The notes: generated by a model not told the origin, from the letters alone. Shown: positions 8,743-18,365, numbered from the stretch's first letter. The stretch is 64,000 nucleotides of DNA from Thiobacillus sp. (GCA_018263115.1 JADFDC010000006.1:1-64000), one strand, 5' to 3'. A program made the numbers and translations.

Positions 8743-9378
8743 ATGAACAAATCGCTCATTGCCTTAGCCGTTGCACTGGCGCTCTCTGGCTGTGCTACCA
8801 AGGAATTTGTCAACGAACAGGTATCTGGCGTCAACAAGCGCATGGACGGCCAGAATGCAGAACTCAGCGGAAAGCTTGACAAGCAGAGCCAGGAATTTTC
8901 CAGTCGTTATTCAAGCCTCGACGGTCGCCTGAATAACCAGCAGGCGGCGCTGGACGGCACGTCCAAAACCGCCAAGGAAGCCCTGGATCGCGCTCTAGCC
9001 GCAGGAAAGCTGGCCGAGGGAAAATTCATGTACGAAACGACTTTGTCCAGCCAGATTGCCTTCCCGTTTGAAGGCAACGAACTGACCGAGGACGCCAAAA
9101 AAGCGCTCGACGAGTTTGCCGGCAAGATCAAATCAGACAACAGGAATGTCTACATCGAAATTCAGGGCCATACCGATAACTCCGGCCCCGAATACACCAA
9201 CCTGAAAATCGGCGAACAGCGTGCGGAAATCGTACGTCGCTACCTTGCCATGAAACATGGTTTCGCCCTGCACCGCATGAACGCGATGTCCTACGGTGAA
9301 TCCGCGCCGGTTGCCGACAACAAGACTCGCAAGGGCCGAATCGAAAACCGTCGCGTGACGCTGGTCGTGTTGCAATAA
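8743..9378 (+). CDS. OmpA-family outer-membrane lipoprotein
   Basis: The 211-residue precursor has a lipoprotein signal peptide ending at a lipobox (LALSGC, Cys17). A Gln/Lys-rich helical linker spans about residues 20-90. The C-terminal OmpA peptidoglycan-binding domain spans about 95-211, with IEIQGHTDNSGPEYTNLKIGEQRA and RIENRRV, the positions that contact diaminopimelate. Pal-like proteins of this kind anchor the outer membrane to peptidoglycan. It is not clearly Pal itself, since no tol genes adjoin. It stands alone between dapD and a strong terminator shared with the convergent L,D-transpeptidase. Confidence 0.9.
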   Translation: MNKSLIALAVALALSGCATKEFVNEQVSGVNKRMDGQNAELSGKLDKQSQEFSSRYSSLDGRLNNQQAALDGTSKTAKEALDRALAAGKLAEGKFMYETTLSSQIAFPFEGNELTEDAKKALDEFAGKIKSDNRNVYIEIQGHTDNSGPEYTNLKIGEQRAEIVRRYLAMKHGFALHRMNAMSYGESAPVADNKTRKGRIENRRVTLVVLQ

Positions 9379-9400
9379 TTCAAGCGGTCGGGCCACATGA

Positions 9401-9428
9401 AAATGCCCGCTTATGCGGGCATTTTTTT
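9401..9428. terminator. Strong intrinsic terminator, bidirectional
   Basis: A 10-bp perfect stem (9401-9410 with 9415-9424) with a TTAT loop is flanked by A bases on one side and T bases on the other. It lies between the convergent OmpA-like lipoprotein and L,D-transpeptidase genes and can serve both. Confidence 0.9.
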
Positions 9429-9922
9429 CAGCTGATCAGGACTTCCGTCCCTTCTTCCACCAAATCGAACAGCTCAGCCACATCGGAATTCTTCATGCGG
9501 ATGCAACCGTGTGAAACCGGTTGGCCGATGAGGTGTTCTTCGTTGGTGCCGTGGATGTAGATATAGCGGTCGTGCGTATCCACCTCGCTGCCTTTGTTCC
9601 TGCCCTCCTCATCGCCATCAAGCCAGAGGATACGCGTAAGAATCCAGTCTCTGTCTGGATTTTCCGCCGCCAGATCGCGCGACCAGATTTCGCCGGTCGG
9701 CACACGCGCCTTGAATACCGCGAACATTGGCTGGCCCGCCCCAATTTTCTCGGCGATGCGATGTCGGCCTCGCGGGGTACAGTAACTGCCGCATTGTTCG
9801 CCCAGCCCGTTTTTTGCGGTTGAGATGGGATATTCACGGATCAGCATATCGCCGTCCGGATAAGGCTCCCAAAGATATAAACGTTGCAGGCGGGAATCGA
9901 TATCAATGCGATAAGGGGTCAT
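9428..9922 (-). CDS. L,D-transpeptidase (YkuD domain) family protein
   Basis: L,D-transpeptidases cross-link peptidoglycan or attach proteins to it through a catalytic cysteine. The 164-residue protein is essentially a YkuD domain, with the signature [20 protein letters not shown]. It has the catalytic Cys in SHGCIRM and the paired His upstream. There is no clear signal peptide with the ATG at 9922, which is unusual for a periplasmic enzyme. An upstream in-frame extension would run into tadA and still lacks a signal. It follows tadA with an 11-base gap on the same strand. Confidence 0.88.
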   Translation of the reverse strand: MTPYRIDIDSRLQRLYLWEPYPDGDMLIREYPISTAKNGLGEQCGSYCTPRGRHRIAEKIGAGQPMFAVFKARVPTGEIWSRDLAAENPDRDWILTRILWLDGDEEGRNKGSEVDTHDRYIYIHGTNEEHLIGQPVSHGCIRMKNSDVAELFDLVEEGTEVLIS

Positions 9923-9933
9923 GGCGATTCCAC

Positions 9934-11234
<1,301 letters not shown>

Positions 11235-11241
11235 AATTTTC

Positions 11242-12021
11242 CTAGCCAAAGATGAGCTTCAGACCAATCAGGATGGTCACAACTTCAAACGAACGCTTGA
11301 TCCAGAGATTACCCTTTTTGATGGCGATGTGGCTGCCCACATAGCCGCCGATAATCGAGCCGGCCAGCAGCGCCGGCATCCAGTTCCATGCAATCGTACC
11401 AAGATAGCCAAGTACCAGCGCCCCGGTGCCGTTCCAGAACAGACCGCACAGCACCAGGGTATAGGCGACGGCGCGTTTGTAATCCAGCCCGAAATGCCGG
11501 ATCAGCCAGATGGTGAGAAAAAGGCCCGTGCCCGAGGTTATCGAGCCATTAAGAAATCCCACAGTAAATAAACCGGCCACGCCGGTATAAAGACCTGCCC
11601 CCTGCCAGTTACGCGGCTCGTGCGCCATGCCCAATTGAGGCTTGATTACCGAATACACACCAAGGCCCAGCGTCAGCATACCAAGCAGCAGCGTGGCAAT
11701 TTGCTCGGGCACCTTGAGGATGGTAGAGGCACCCAGTATCACACCAGGGAGCCCAGCTCCCAGAATGATGAGCGACTCGCGCCGTGCCAGATGGCTTTCC
11801 TTCAAATGCCGGATCGTCGCGCCCAAACCCAGGGCAACGCTGGCAACCTTGTGCGTTGCCAGTGCCACACCGAAAGGCAGACCCAGAAAAATCAGAATGG
11901 GAAACTGGATCAGACCTGCACCTCCACCTGACAAAGCTGAAAAGAAATTCGCCGCCAGCGAAGCGGCGAACAGGATTAACTGCCCAGGCCAGTCCAGTGG
12001 CCACTGCAGGGCCGGATTCAT
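11242..12021 (-). CDS. TSUP-family transporter (TauE/SafE)
   Basis: This 259-residue inner-membrane protein has about eight hydrophobic segments and the TSUP signature glycines near the N-terminus (FFSALSGGGAGLIQFPIL), repeated in the second half (GFLNGSITSGTGLFLTIWL). Family members move sulfite, sulfoacetate, taurine breakdown products or other small anions. A second, different TSUP gene lies at 15426-16160. It ends 7 bases before the DUF4349 gene, and is divergent from the ModE-like regulator at 12103. Confidence 0.88.
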   Translation of the reverse strand: MNPALQWPLDWPGQLILFAASLAANFFSALSGGGAGLIQFPILIFLGLPFGVALATHKVASVALGLGATIRHLKESHLARRESLIILGAGLPGVILGASTILKVPEQIATLLLGMLTLGLGVYSVIKPQLGMAHEPRNWQGAGLYTGVAGLFTVGFLNGSITSGTGLFLTIWLIRHFGLDYKRAVAYTLVLCGLFWNGTGALVLGYLGTIAWNWMPALLAGSIIGGYVGSHIAIKKGNLWIKRSFEVVTILIGLKLIFG

Positions 12022-12102
12022 TTCGTCATCAATGCCAGCATTGTCATTCCTGCATTGTAATCTTCACAGCTTACTGCTCCGGCTGTTTGTTAAACTCCAT
12101 GC

Positions 12103-12456
12103 ATGATCAAAAACCTGAAACTCCACGGCAGGATGTGGCTGACGCTGGACGGAAAAAACGTGGTAGGACATGGCCGGGTTGAACTCCTTCGCAAGATCGG
12201 CGAAACGGGATCGATTTCCAAGGCCGCGAAAGCCATGAAAATGAGCTACAAGGCAGCCTGGGATGCGGTCGATGCGATGAATAACGCGATGGGAACGCCT
12301 GTCGTGGATAGCGCAACGGGCGGATCCAAAGGGGGCGGAAGCCAGTTGACCGAATCCGGCCAGCGACTGATTACCGAATTCGAATTCATGGAATCACGTC
12401 ATCGTGAATGGCTAGAACTCATGTCACGGGAATTGCCCAAACGGTTCAAGTCTTGA
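12103..12456 (+). CDS. ModE-like winged-helix regulator, DNA-binding domain only
   Basis: The 117-residue protein matches the N-terminal DNA-binding domain of ModE. It has a lead strand (LKLHGRMWLTLDGKNVVGHGRVELL), then a helix-turn-helix (GSISKAAKAMKMSYKAAWDAVDAMNN) and a wing rich in Gly and Ser. The C-terminal molybdate-binding (Mop) domains of full-length ModE are absent, as in many proteobacterial short forms. It probably regulates molybdenum genes. A ModE-type inverted repeat lies before moaA at 16189-16210, about 4 kb away. Whether it senses molybdate, and how, is unclear. Confidence 0.88.
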   Translation: MIKNLKLHGRMWLTLDGKNVVGHGRVELLRKIGETGSISKAAKAMKMSYKAAWDAVDAMNNAMGTPVVDSATGGSKGGGSQLTESGQRLITEFEFMESRHREWLELMSRELPKRFKS

Positions 12457-12477
12457 TGCAATCTTTTTTTGATGGGC

Positions 12478-12506
12478 TTGCACGATATGGAAAAGGACAT
12501 TAACAT
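12478..12506 (+). promoter_or_regulatory. Candidate promoter for the cytochrome c lipoprotein
   Basis: TTGCAC at 12478-12483 and TAACAT at 12501-12506 are spaced by 17 bases, 44 bases before the cytochrome start. It lies after the ModE-like gene, so the cytochrome may have its own transcript. Confidence 0.35.
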
Positions 12507-12550
12507 TTGCTTATATTCCGCTTTCCCTGAAACTTCCACTGGAGAATCTC

Positions 12551-12937
12551 ATGCGCAATACCCTGTTGATTTCGCTTGTTCTGGCGCTTGGCCTGTCTGC
12601 CTGCGGCAAAAAGGAAGAAGCCGCCCAGCCCGCCGTTCCCGCCATGGAACCTGCTCCGGCTGCAGCCCCCGTGCCTGAAGCTGCCGCGCCTGCCGCCATG
12701 GATCCGGTCGCCCAGTACACTTCTCAATGCGCAAGCTGCCACGGCCCCAGCGGTCAGGGTCAGGGCGCCTTCCCGAAACTGGCGGGCCAGGCTGCCGACG
12801 CCATCAAGGCCAAGCTGGCGGATTACAAGGCCGGCAAGCAGGTAGGTGCGCAATCCGCGCTGATGTTCCCGGTTGCGCAGAAGCTGAGCGACGAGGAAAT
12901 CGACGCGCTGTCGACACATATCGCCACTTTGCAGTAA
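12551..12937 (+). CDS. Class I c-type cytochrome lipoprotein
   Basis: The 128-residue precursor has a lipobox (LALGLSAC, Cys18), then a low-complexity Ala/Pro/Glu linker at about 22-50. A small cytochrome c domain follows, with the haem motif CASCH at 60-64 and a likely distal Met ligand in ALMFPVAQKLS. It resembles cytochrome c553/c552-like electron carriers tethered to a membrane by lipid. The redox partner is not evident from the neighbours, a ModE-like regulator and molybdenum-cofactor genes. An intrinsic terminator follows. Confidence 0.9.
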   Translation: MRNTLLISLVLALGLSACGKKEEAAQPAVPAMEPAPAAAPVPEAAAPAAMDPVAQYTSQCASCHGPSGQGQGAFPKLAGQAADAIKAKLADYKAGKQVGAQSALMFPVAQKLSDEEIDALSTHIATLQ

Positions 12938-12965
12938 CCCCACCAGGCATGTAAAAGCCAACAGG

Positions 12966-12993
12966 AGACCCGGCTCAGGCCGGGTCTTTTTTT
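12966..12993. terminator. Intrinsic terminator after the cytochrome gene
   Basis: A 9-bp GC-rich stem (12966-12974 with 12979-12987), a TCAG loop and a run of seven T form a strong plus-strand terminator. The T run overlaps the 3' end of the convergent moaE coding sequence. Confidence 0.9.
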
Positions 12994-13448
12994 GATGATT
13001 GCTGCCAGCGTTCCGCCACTTCGTCATCAGTGGCGCGGGCTTCAACCCAGCGGTCGCCTTGTGGCGTGCCCTCCTTCTTCCAGAACGGCGCGCGGGTTTT
13101 CAGAAAATCCATGATGAATTCGCAGGCGGCGAAGGCCTCGCCGCGATGACCGGAAGCCACCCCCACAAAAACGATTCGATCGAGCGGATTGAGCAAACCA
13201 ACTCGGTGAATGACGGTTACATCGAGCAGAGACCATCGGCCCATGGCCTCATCAACGATGCCGCGCAGGGATTTTTCCGTCATGGCGGGATAATGTTCCA
13301 GCGTCAGCGTGTTTATGGCATCGCCTTCGTTGACATCCCTTACCAAACCGACGAAGCTGGTCACCGCACCCACCCTGGGCTGCCCGGCATGCAGCGCGGC
13401 GATTTCCGCGCCAGGATCGAAATCTGTTTCCTGAACGAGGATTTTCAT
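12975..13448 (-). CDS. moaE: Molybdopterin synthase catalytic subunit MoaE
   Basis: MoaE and MoaD form molybdopterin synthase, which adds the dithiolene sulfurs to precursor Z. The 157-residue protein has the typical GAVTSFVGLVRDVNEG start region, LEHYPAMTEKSL, and HRVGLLNPLDRIVFVGVASGHR. It also has the active-site region KTRAPFWKKE, with lysines that contact the substrate and the MoaD tail. It is the last gene of a mobB-moeA-moaD-moaE run. It starts at the very end of moaD (1-base overlap). Confidence 0.96.
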   Translation of the reverse strand: MKILVQETDFDPGAEIAALHAGQPRVGAVTSFVGLVRDVNEGDAINTLTLEHYPAMTEKSLRGIVDEAMGRWSLLDVTVIHRVGLLNPLDRIVFVGVASGHRGEAFAACEFIMDFLKTRAPFWKKEGTPQGDRWVEARATDDEVAERWQQSSKKDPA

Positions 13449-13705
13449 CAGCCACCCGTCACCGGCGGAAAGATCGCTACTTCGTCACCATTCTGAACCG
13501 GCGTGACCAGCCCGGCCAGCGTCTGATTCACGGCCATGCGGTAGCCCGCATCCAGGCCCAGTTCCTTCGCCCAGGGATCGCCGCGCTTGCGCAGCATATC
13601 TACAATGGCTGCCACATAGGCGTGTTCTCCCGGAAGATCGAGTACTTCAGACTCCACGCCAAACTTTTCGCGCAGCCTGGCGAAATACAGAACTTTGACT
13701 TTCAC
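13448..13705 (-). CDS. moaD: Molybdopterin synthase sulfur carrier subunit MoaD
   Basis: MoaD is the ubiquitin-like sulfur carrier, thiocarboxylated at its C-terminal Gly-Gly by MoeB. The 85-residue protein begins KVKVLYFARLREKFG and ends FPPVTGG, the two family hallmarks. The start is GTG at 13705, the only start that gives the family N-terminus. It lies between moeA (10-base gap) and moaE. Confidence 0.95.
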   Translation of the reverse strand: MKVKVLYFARLREKFGVESEVLDLPGEHAYVAAIVDMLRKRGDPWAKELGLDAGYRMAVNQTLAGLVTPVQNGDEVAIFPPVTGG

Positions 13706-13715
13706 GCTGCCACCT

Positions 13716-14921
13716 TCAATCCACTAATTCAGAAAAAGGAATAAACCGAACCGATTCGCCGCAGATAACAGTCTGGCCGATTTCGATGTCCACCAGCCCA
13801 TCCGCCCACACGGCCGAGGTCAGCACACCCGAGCTTTGATTGGGATACAGGCGCACTTCGCCCACGCCGTCTCTTCCCTTGACCACGTGGCCGCGCAGAA
13901 ACTCCCGGCGCTTGCCCGGCTTGCTCCAGTCAAACGCTGCACGTACAGGATATGCGCGGTAAAGTGTTTGATTCGCACCCATGCGCTTCAACAGGAAGGG
14001 CCGCGCAAACAGGCAGAACGTAACAAATGCCGAAACCGGATTGCCCGGCAGGCCAATGAAATCGGCGTCTCCCACCCGCCCGTACACCACGGGCTTGCCC
14101 GGCTTCATCGCCACTTTCCAGATGTCGATGTGGCCCAGTTCCTCAACCGCCGCTTTGACGTGATCTTCCTCACCCACCGACACGCCACCCGTGGTCAGGA
14201 TGACATCCGCCAGCCTCATGGCCGACTCGATGGCCTTGATCGTCGCATCACGGGTATCGGCCACCACGCCCAGGTCCACGATCTCAACGCCCAGCCCGGT
14301 CAACAAGCTCTTGAGCGTTGCGCGGTTGGAGTTATAGATTTGCCCGGGTTTGAGTGGCCGGCCTGGCTCGGCCAGTTCATCGCCGGTGGAAAACATCGCT
14401 ACCCTCAATTGCCGGAAGACTTTTGCTTCCGTGCGTCCAATCGAGGCAGCCAGACCCAGTTCGGGTCCTTTCAATCGTGTTCCCGGCGTCAACACGCTGG
14501 AGCCGGGCTGAATGTCCTCGCCAGCGCGGCGTATGTGATCGCCAGGATGAGGCACCTTGTAAACTGTCACCATCTCGCCTTCCAGCGAAGTGTCTTCCTG
14601 CATGACGATGGCATCCGCGCCCGGCGGCACCGGCGCGCCGGTGAAAATTCGCGCGGCTTCGCCCTTGTGAAGCTGCCTGCCTACCTGCCCGGCTGCAATA
14701 CGCTGCGTCACCTTGAGTGTCGCATCAGGCAGCTTGCAGTCGTGGCTGCGCACGGCGTATCCGTCCATGGCAGTGTTGTCCATCGGCGGTACGCTGACGT
14801 AAGACGTTAGGCCTTCCGCGAGTATGCGATTACGGGCATCCGCAAGCCCGATGGTTTCAGTTTCATCCAGCGGGCGAGCCCGGTCTAGCAATTCCTGTAA
14901 CAACTCGGCGGCACTAAGCAT
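13716..14921 (-). CDS. moeA: Molybdopterin molybdenumtransferase MoeA
   Basis: MoeA inserts molybdate into adenylylated molybdopterin to form Mo-cofactor. The 401-residue protein shows SVPPMDNTAMDGYAV with the substrate-binding Asp, then AARIFTGAPVPPGADAIVMQED. It also has MFSTGDEL, the MoCF-fold TTGGVSVGEEDHV, and KPGKPVVYGRVGDADFIGLPGNPVSA. All domains of a normal MoeA are present. I chose the ATG at 14921 (MLSAAELL), which begins after the mobB stop. A longer version would overlap mobB and lacks homology. Confidence 0.96.
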   Translation of the reverse strand: MLSAAELLQELLDRARPLDETETIGLADARNRILAEGLTSYVSVPPMDNTAMDGYAVRSHDCKLPDATLKVTQRIAAGQVGRQLHKGEAARIFTGAPVPPGADAIVMQEDTSLEGEMVTVYKVPHPGDHIRRAGEDIQPGSSVLTPGTRLKGPELGLAASIGRTEAKVFRQLRVAMFSTGDELAEPGRPLKPGQIYNSNRATLKSLLTGLGVEIVDLGVVADTRDATIKAIESAMRLADVILTTGGVSVGEEDHVKAAVEELGHIDIWKVAMKPGKPVVYGRVGDADFIGLPGNPVSAFVTFCLFARPFLLKRMGANQTLYRAYPVRAAFDWSKPGKRREFLRGHVVKGRDGVGEVRLYPNQSSGVLTSAVWADGLVDIEIGQTVICGESVRFIPFSELVD

Positions 14922-14937
14922 ATAAACCCATGGGCAT

Positions 14938-15429
14938 TCAAACCCCGATTTCCTGTTTGATAAAGGCGCGAATCTTAACGACATCATTCAGCTCGATCCA
15001 GTGTTTGTTGTCCGGCGGCGGCACATCACTCGCTACCGCCAGAACATGCGGATCCTCCGGATACAACCAGGGCTTGTCATTGGCTGCCCGGTGTACCTCG
15101 ATTTTCGGAATGGGATCGCGTTTCCAGCCTTCCACCAGCACAAGATCGCAGGGTGAGAGATTGACAATCAACTCCCTCAGATCAGGTGGCGTTGCGGTGC
15201 GGTTTTCATGCATTAAAGCCCAGCGTTCATCGCATGCCACCAGCACTTCGCCCGCGCCAGCCTGACGCTGCCGGTAACTGTCCTTGCCGGGCTGATCGAC
15301 ATCAAATCCGCAATGCGCATGCTTGATCACCGAAACGGAAACGCCTTCTTCGACAAGCATCGCAATCAGCTTTTCCAGCAAGGTCGTTTTCCCCGCGCCG
15401 CTGTAGCCGGTAATGCCCAACACTTTCAT
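14938..15429 (-). CDS. mobB: Molybdopterin-guanine dinucleotide biosynthesis protein MobB
   Basis: MobB is a GTP-binding partner of MobA that helps make the bis-MGD form of the cofactor. The 163-residue P-loop protein has Walker A GYSGAGKTT at about residues 8-16. It then has the family VIKHAHCGFDVDQPGKDSYRQRQAGA and the DLVLVEGWKRDPIPKIEVHR segment. Length fits. mobA itself is not in the window. The gene overlaps the TSUP transporter upstream (ATGA) and sits 16 bases before moeA. Confidence 0.95.
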   Translation of the reverse strand: MKVLGITGYSGAGKTTLLEKLIAMLVEEGVSVSVIKHAHCGFDVDQPGKDSYRQRQAGAGEVLVACDERWALMHENRTATPPDLRELIVNLSPCDLVLVEGWKRDPIPKIEVHRAANDKPWLYPEDPHVLAVASDVPPPDNKHWIELNDVVKIRAFIKQEIGV

Positions 15430-16160
15430 GTCAGTATCATCTTGGTGCCTGCCAGCGCCAGCACCACGGCAAGCAGATTCCGTATCACCGGCAGTCGAAA
15501 ACGGCGGCTGCCAAGTTCCGCTCCCAGCCAGCCGAGTACGGCTACTACCGCCATCCAGATCGGGAAATTCGCGGGCAAGGCTGAAAGATCGCCATGGCCT
15601 GCCAGACCGGCCAGTGAATTCACCAGAATGAACAGTGCTGCGATTCCGGATGTTTCCCGTGTGCCTGCCCAGCCCAGCATCAGAATCAATGGGCTGAGAA
15701 AAATGCCGCCTCCCACGCCAGTCATGCCGGATAGCAGTCCCATCGCGGCACCTGCAATGAACGCGGGAATCAACCTCAACTCCCTTCGTGCCACCTCCGT
15801 CTGGCGTGATGAAAGCACCATGCGCCAGGCCGCGAACAGCAGGGCAACCCCAACCAGCGGCTTGAAAACGCCGGGCGGGATGTGAAGGCTTCCGCCCACA
15901 TAGGCAAGGGGAATCGACACGACCGCAAACGGCCAGAATACCTTCCAGTCAAAAGCGCCCGCCCGGAGATATTTCCATGTGCCGATGCCCGCGACCACGA
16001 CATTCAAGGCCAGTGCGGCGGGTTTCATGGTGGCAGGCGCCAGTCCGGCGAATGCCATGACGGCCAGGTAGCCCGATGCCCCGCCATGTCCAACCGAGGC
16101 ATACAAAAAGGCGGCAACTGCCAGACCCGCCAACAATAAATAATCCTGCAAGGTTTCCAT
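15426..16160 (-). CDS. TSUP-family transporter (TauE/SafE), first gene of the mobB-moeA-moaDE run
   Basis: The 244-residue membrane protein has about eight hydrophobic segments and TSUP glycine motifs in both halves (LYASVGHGGASGYLAVMAF and GLLSGMTGVGGGIFLSPLIL). The ATG at 16160 was chosen because the next upstream start would overlap the operator region before moaA. Its stop overlaps mobB, which suggests co-transcription with the cofactor genes. Substrate is unknown. A molybdate or sulfur-oxyanion role is only an inference from this location. Confidence 0.88.
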   Translation of the reverse strand: METLQDYLLLAGLAVAAFLYASVGHGGASGYLAVMAFAGLAPATMKPAALALNVVVAGIGTWKYLRAGAFDWKVFWPFAVVSIPLAYVGGSLHIPPGVFKPLVGVALLFAAWRMVLSSRQTEVARRELRLIPAFIAGAAMGLLSGMTGVGGGIFLSPLILMLGWAGTRETSGIAALFILVNSLAGLAGHGDLSALPANFPIWMAVVAVLGWLGAELGSRRFRLPVIRNLLAVVLALAGTKMILT

Positions 16161-16188
16161 TTGCAAGCTGACAAAGTCAAAAAACTTG

Positions 16189-16210
16189 GTTATATTTTGG
16201 CATATATAAC
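16189..16210. promoter_or_regulatory. ModE-type inverted repeat between moaA and the TSUP-mob-moe-moa operon
   Basis: GTTATAT at 16189-16195 and ATATAAC at 16204-16210 form a perfect 7-bp inverted repeat around 8 bases. ModE boxes are known as TATAT-rich inverted repeats ending in AAC/GTT, so this fits well. It is 15 bases before moaA and 28 before the divergent TSUP gene, so it could control both transcripts. Binding by the ModE-like protein at 12103-12456 is inference. Confidence 0.7.
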
Positions 16211-16225
16211 GCGAGTCTGTCATCC

Positions 16226-17197
16226 ATGCTCACCGATCCTTTTGGCCGCACCATCGAATATGTCCGTCTTTCCGTGACAGACCGCTGCGATTTGCGCTGC
16301 ACCTACTGCATGCCCGAAGGCTTCAAGAATTTTGAGGAGCCGGATCACTGGCTGACATTTGACGAAACGGAACGGCTGATCGGCGCGTTTGCCCGCCTCG
16401 GCGTTAAACGCGTTCGATTGACCGGCGGGGAGCCTCTGCTCCGGCGCAATCTTCCTGAACTGGCCGCCCGGCTTTCCGCCCTGCCCGGCGTGGAAGACCT
16501 GTCGCTGTCCACCAATGCCACGCAACTTGCCAAACATGCACGGGACCTGAAAGAGGCGGGCGTCACCCGACTGAATGTCAGCCTCGATTCCCTGCAGCGT
16601 GATCGTGTCGAAAATATCAATGGCCGCGATGTCTTCGACAAGATCATGTCAGGACTAAACGCCGCAAAAGAAGCTGGCTTCCGCAAAATCAAGCTCAACA
16701 TGGTGGCGATTGCCGGCAAGAACGATGACGAGATCGACGCCATGGTCGAATTTGCCATGGCCGGGGATTTCATCCTGCGCCTGATCGAAACCATGCCCAT
16801 GGGCGATACGGGAAGAGCCAACGGCTATCTCGACTTGCAGCCGGTGAAAGCCCGCCTCGCTGAAAAATATGGTCTCGCGGAAACCAGCTGTCCGGGCGGC
16901 GGGCCCGCGAGATACCTTGGTACGCCGGATGGGAAATTTTCCATCGGCTTCATCACCCCGCTTTCCCAGCACTTCTGCGAAACCTGCAACCGCGTGCGCA
17001 TCTCGGTCGATGGCACGCTATATCTGTGCCTGGGACAGGATGACAAATTTGAATTAGGCCCCATGCTGAAAGCAGGCGCAAGCGACAGGGAAATCGAACA
17101 GGCGATCCTGCAGGCCGTCGCGCTCAAACCCCAACGTCACGAATTCCGCGAAGCACCAAAAAAACTTGTCAGGTTCATGTCCATGACCGGAGGCTAG
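16226..17197 (+). CDS. moaA: GTP 3',8-cyclase MoaA
   Basis: MoaA is the radical-SAM enzyme that, with MoaC, turns GTP into cyclic pyranopterin monophosphate, the first step of molybdopterin synthesis. The 323-residue protein has the radical-SAM cluster CDLRCTYC (Cys21, 25, 28) and the LTGGEPLLRR segment. The second, C-terminal 4Fe-4S site has Cys251, Cys254 and Cys268 (FCETCNRVR...C). It ends in Gly-Gly, as active MoaA requires. It is divergent from the other cofactor genes. moaC is not in the window. Confidence 0.97.
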   Translation: MLTDPFGRTIEYVRLSVTDRCDLRCTYCMPEGFKNFEEPDHWLTFDETERLIGAFARLGVKRVRLTGGEPLLRRNLPELAARLSALPGVEDLSLSTNATQLAKHARDLKEAGVTRLNVSLDSLQRDRVENINGRDVFDKIMSGLNAAKEAGFRKIKLNMVAIAGKNDDEIDAMVEFAMAGDFILRLIETMPMGDTGRANGYLDLQPVKARLAEKYGLAETSCPGGGPARYLGTPDGKFSIGFITPLSQHFCETCNRVRISVDGTLYLCLGQDDKFELGPMLKAGASDREIEQAILQAVALKPQRHEFREAPKKLVRFMSMTGG

Positions 17198-17205
17198 CCG
17201 GTCAT
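17183..17205. other. Perfect 8-bp hairpin at the moaA 3' end
   Basis: ATGACCGG (17183-17190) pairs with CCGGTCAT (17198-17205) around 7 bases that include the moaA stop codon. It lies in the convergent moaA/transaldolase gap. No T run follows on either strand, so it is at best a factor-dependent terminator or an mRNA-stabilising hairpin. Confidence 0.4.
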
Positions 17206-17242
17206 ACATCAAACCTAGCACGGCGGCAAGCCGTTCACTCTG

Positions 17243-18331
17243 TTATTTCATTGCTTCAATCAGCTTGTCATAAGATTCCGCGAACAGCCTCAAGCCATCC
17301 GCCTGCAAGGTTTCACCCACTTTATCCAGATCAACCCCCTGCGCTTCGAGTGCCACCATGTGCGCCTCAGCTTCAGGCACGCCAAAATCCAGCGAGGGAT
17401 CAATCTTTCCATGATCCAGCAATGCCGCCAGCGTTTTGTCCGGCAAGGTGTTGATGGTTTCAGGCCCGATCAGTGGTTCAACGTACAGCAAATCGGAATA
17501 GTCCGGGTTCTTGGTACCGCTGCTGGCCCACAAAAGATATTGCGGACGGACATCCGCCTTGCGCAGTGTTTCAAATGCCACGCCATGAAAAAACTCCCGG
17601 TAACGCTGATAGGCCAACTTTGCCATGGCCACAGCGGCTTTGCCGCGCAGCGCCAGCGATTCTGGCGTATTGATTGTTTCCAGCTTATTGTCCACCAGGG
17701 TATCCACGCGCGACAGGAACAGGCTGGCCACCGCTTTCATCCGTACCGGATTTCCGCCCGATTCCAGCCAGCGCCGAGCGCCTCGAATATAAGCCTCGAA
17801 TATCCGCACGGTCTGGCGCAATGAAAACAGCAAGGTCACGTTGACGCGCAAGCCTTCCGAAGTCAGCAGTTCAAAAGCTTCCAGGCCTGCTGGCGTGCCG
17901 GGAACCTTGATCAACAGGTTCTCGCGTTTCACGAGGCCTGTTAGCCGCTTTGCTTCAGCAACGGTACTGGCAGCATCATGCGCGTGACGCGGCGCGACCT
18001 CGAGACTCACATAACCGTCATCGCCCTGGCTGGCTTCGTGAGCCGGCCGCAGCAAATCGCAGGCACGCTGGATATCCTCGATAACCAGCGACTCATAACG
18101 TCGCTCGGGATCGGCTTCCGATGACCTTAGTTTTTCAAGCGCAGACTGGTAATACGGGCTTTCCGTAATGGCTTTGTGGAAAATGGCCGGGTTGGATGTG
18201 ATGCCGGACACACCCCGAGCAATCAGCTCAGCGAGCTTGCCTTCCTCAAGATGGGTGCGGGTCAGATTGTCCAGCCAGATGCGCTGGCCATATCGCGTTA
18301 CTTCAGAAATGCTTGTCATCGTTTTGTCCAT
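17243..18331 (-). CDS. tal: Transaldolase
   Basis: Transaldolase moves a dihydroxyacetone unit between sugar phosphates in the pentose phosphate pathway. The 362-residue protein is the longer, TalA/Tal-like type used by cyanobacteria and many proteobacteria. It has GVSGITSNPAIFHKAI, the active-site segment ENLLIKVPGTPAGL with the Schiff-base lysine at about 142, and FLSRVDTLVDNKL. I chose the ATG at 18331 because a GGAAG ribosome-binding site sits just before it. An ATG four codons later is also possible. The next gene upstream, a DoxX protein, is 34 bases away. Confidence 0.94.
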   Translation of the reverse strand: MDKTMTSISEVTRYGQRIWLDNLTRTHLEEGKLAELIARGVSGITSNPAIFHKAITESPYYQSALEKLRSSEADPERRYESLVIEDIQRACDLLRPAHEASQGDDGYVSLEVAPRHAHDAASTVAEAKRLTGLVKRENLLIKVPGTPAGLEAFELLTSEGLRVNVTLLFSLRQTVRIFEAYIRGARRWLESGGNPVRMKAVASLFLSRVDTLVDNKLETINTPESLALRGKAAVAMAKLAYQRYREFFHGVAFETLRKADVRPQYLLWASSGTKNPDYSDLLYVEPLIGPETINTLPDKTLAALLDHGKIDPSLDFGVPEAEAHMVALEAQGVDLDKVGETLQADGLRLFAESYDKLIEAMK

Positions 18332-18365
18332 ACAGCGCTTCCAAACCATCAGTGTAGACAACGCA

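Noticed and set aside
13836-14810. 324-residue plus-strand open frame
   Set aside because: It is antisense to moeA, has no homology, and follows the codon pattern of the real gene on the other strand.
16160-16226. Molybdenum-cofactor riboswitch before moaA
   Set aside because: The leader between the ModE-like repeat and the start codon is 15 bases, too short for that RNA.
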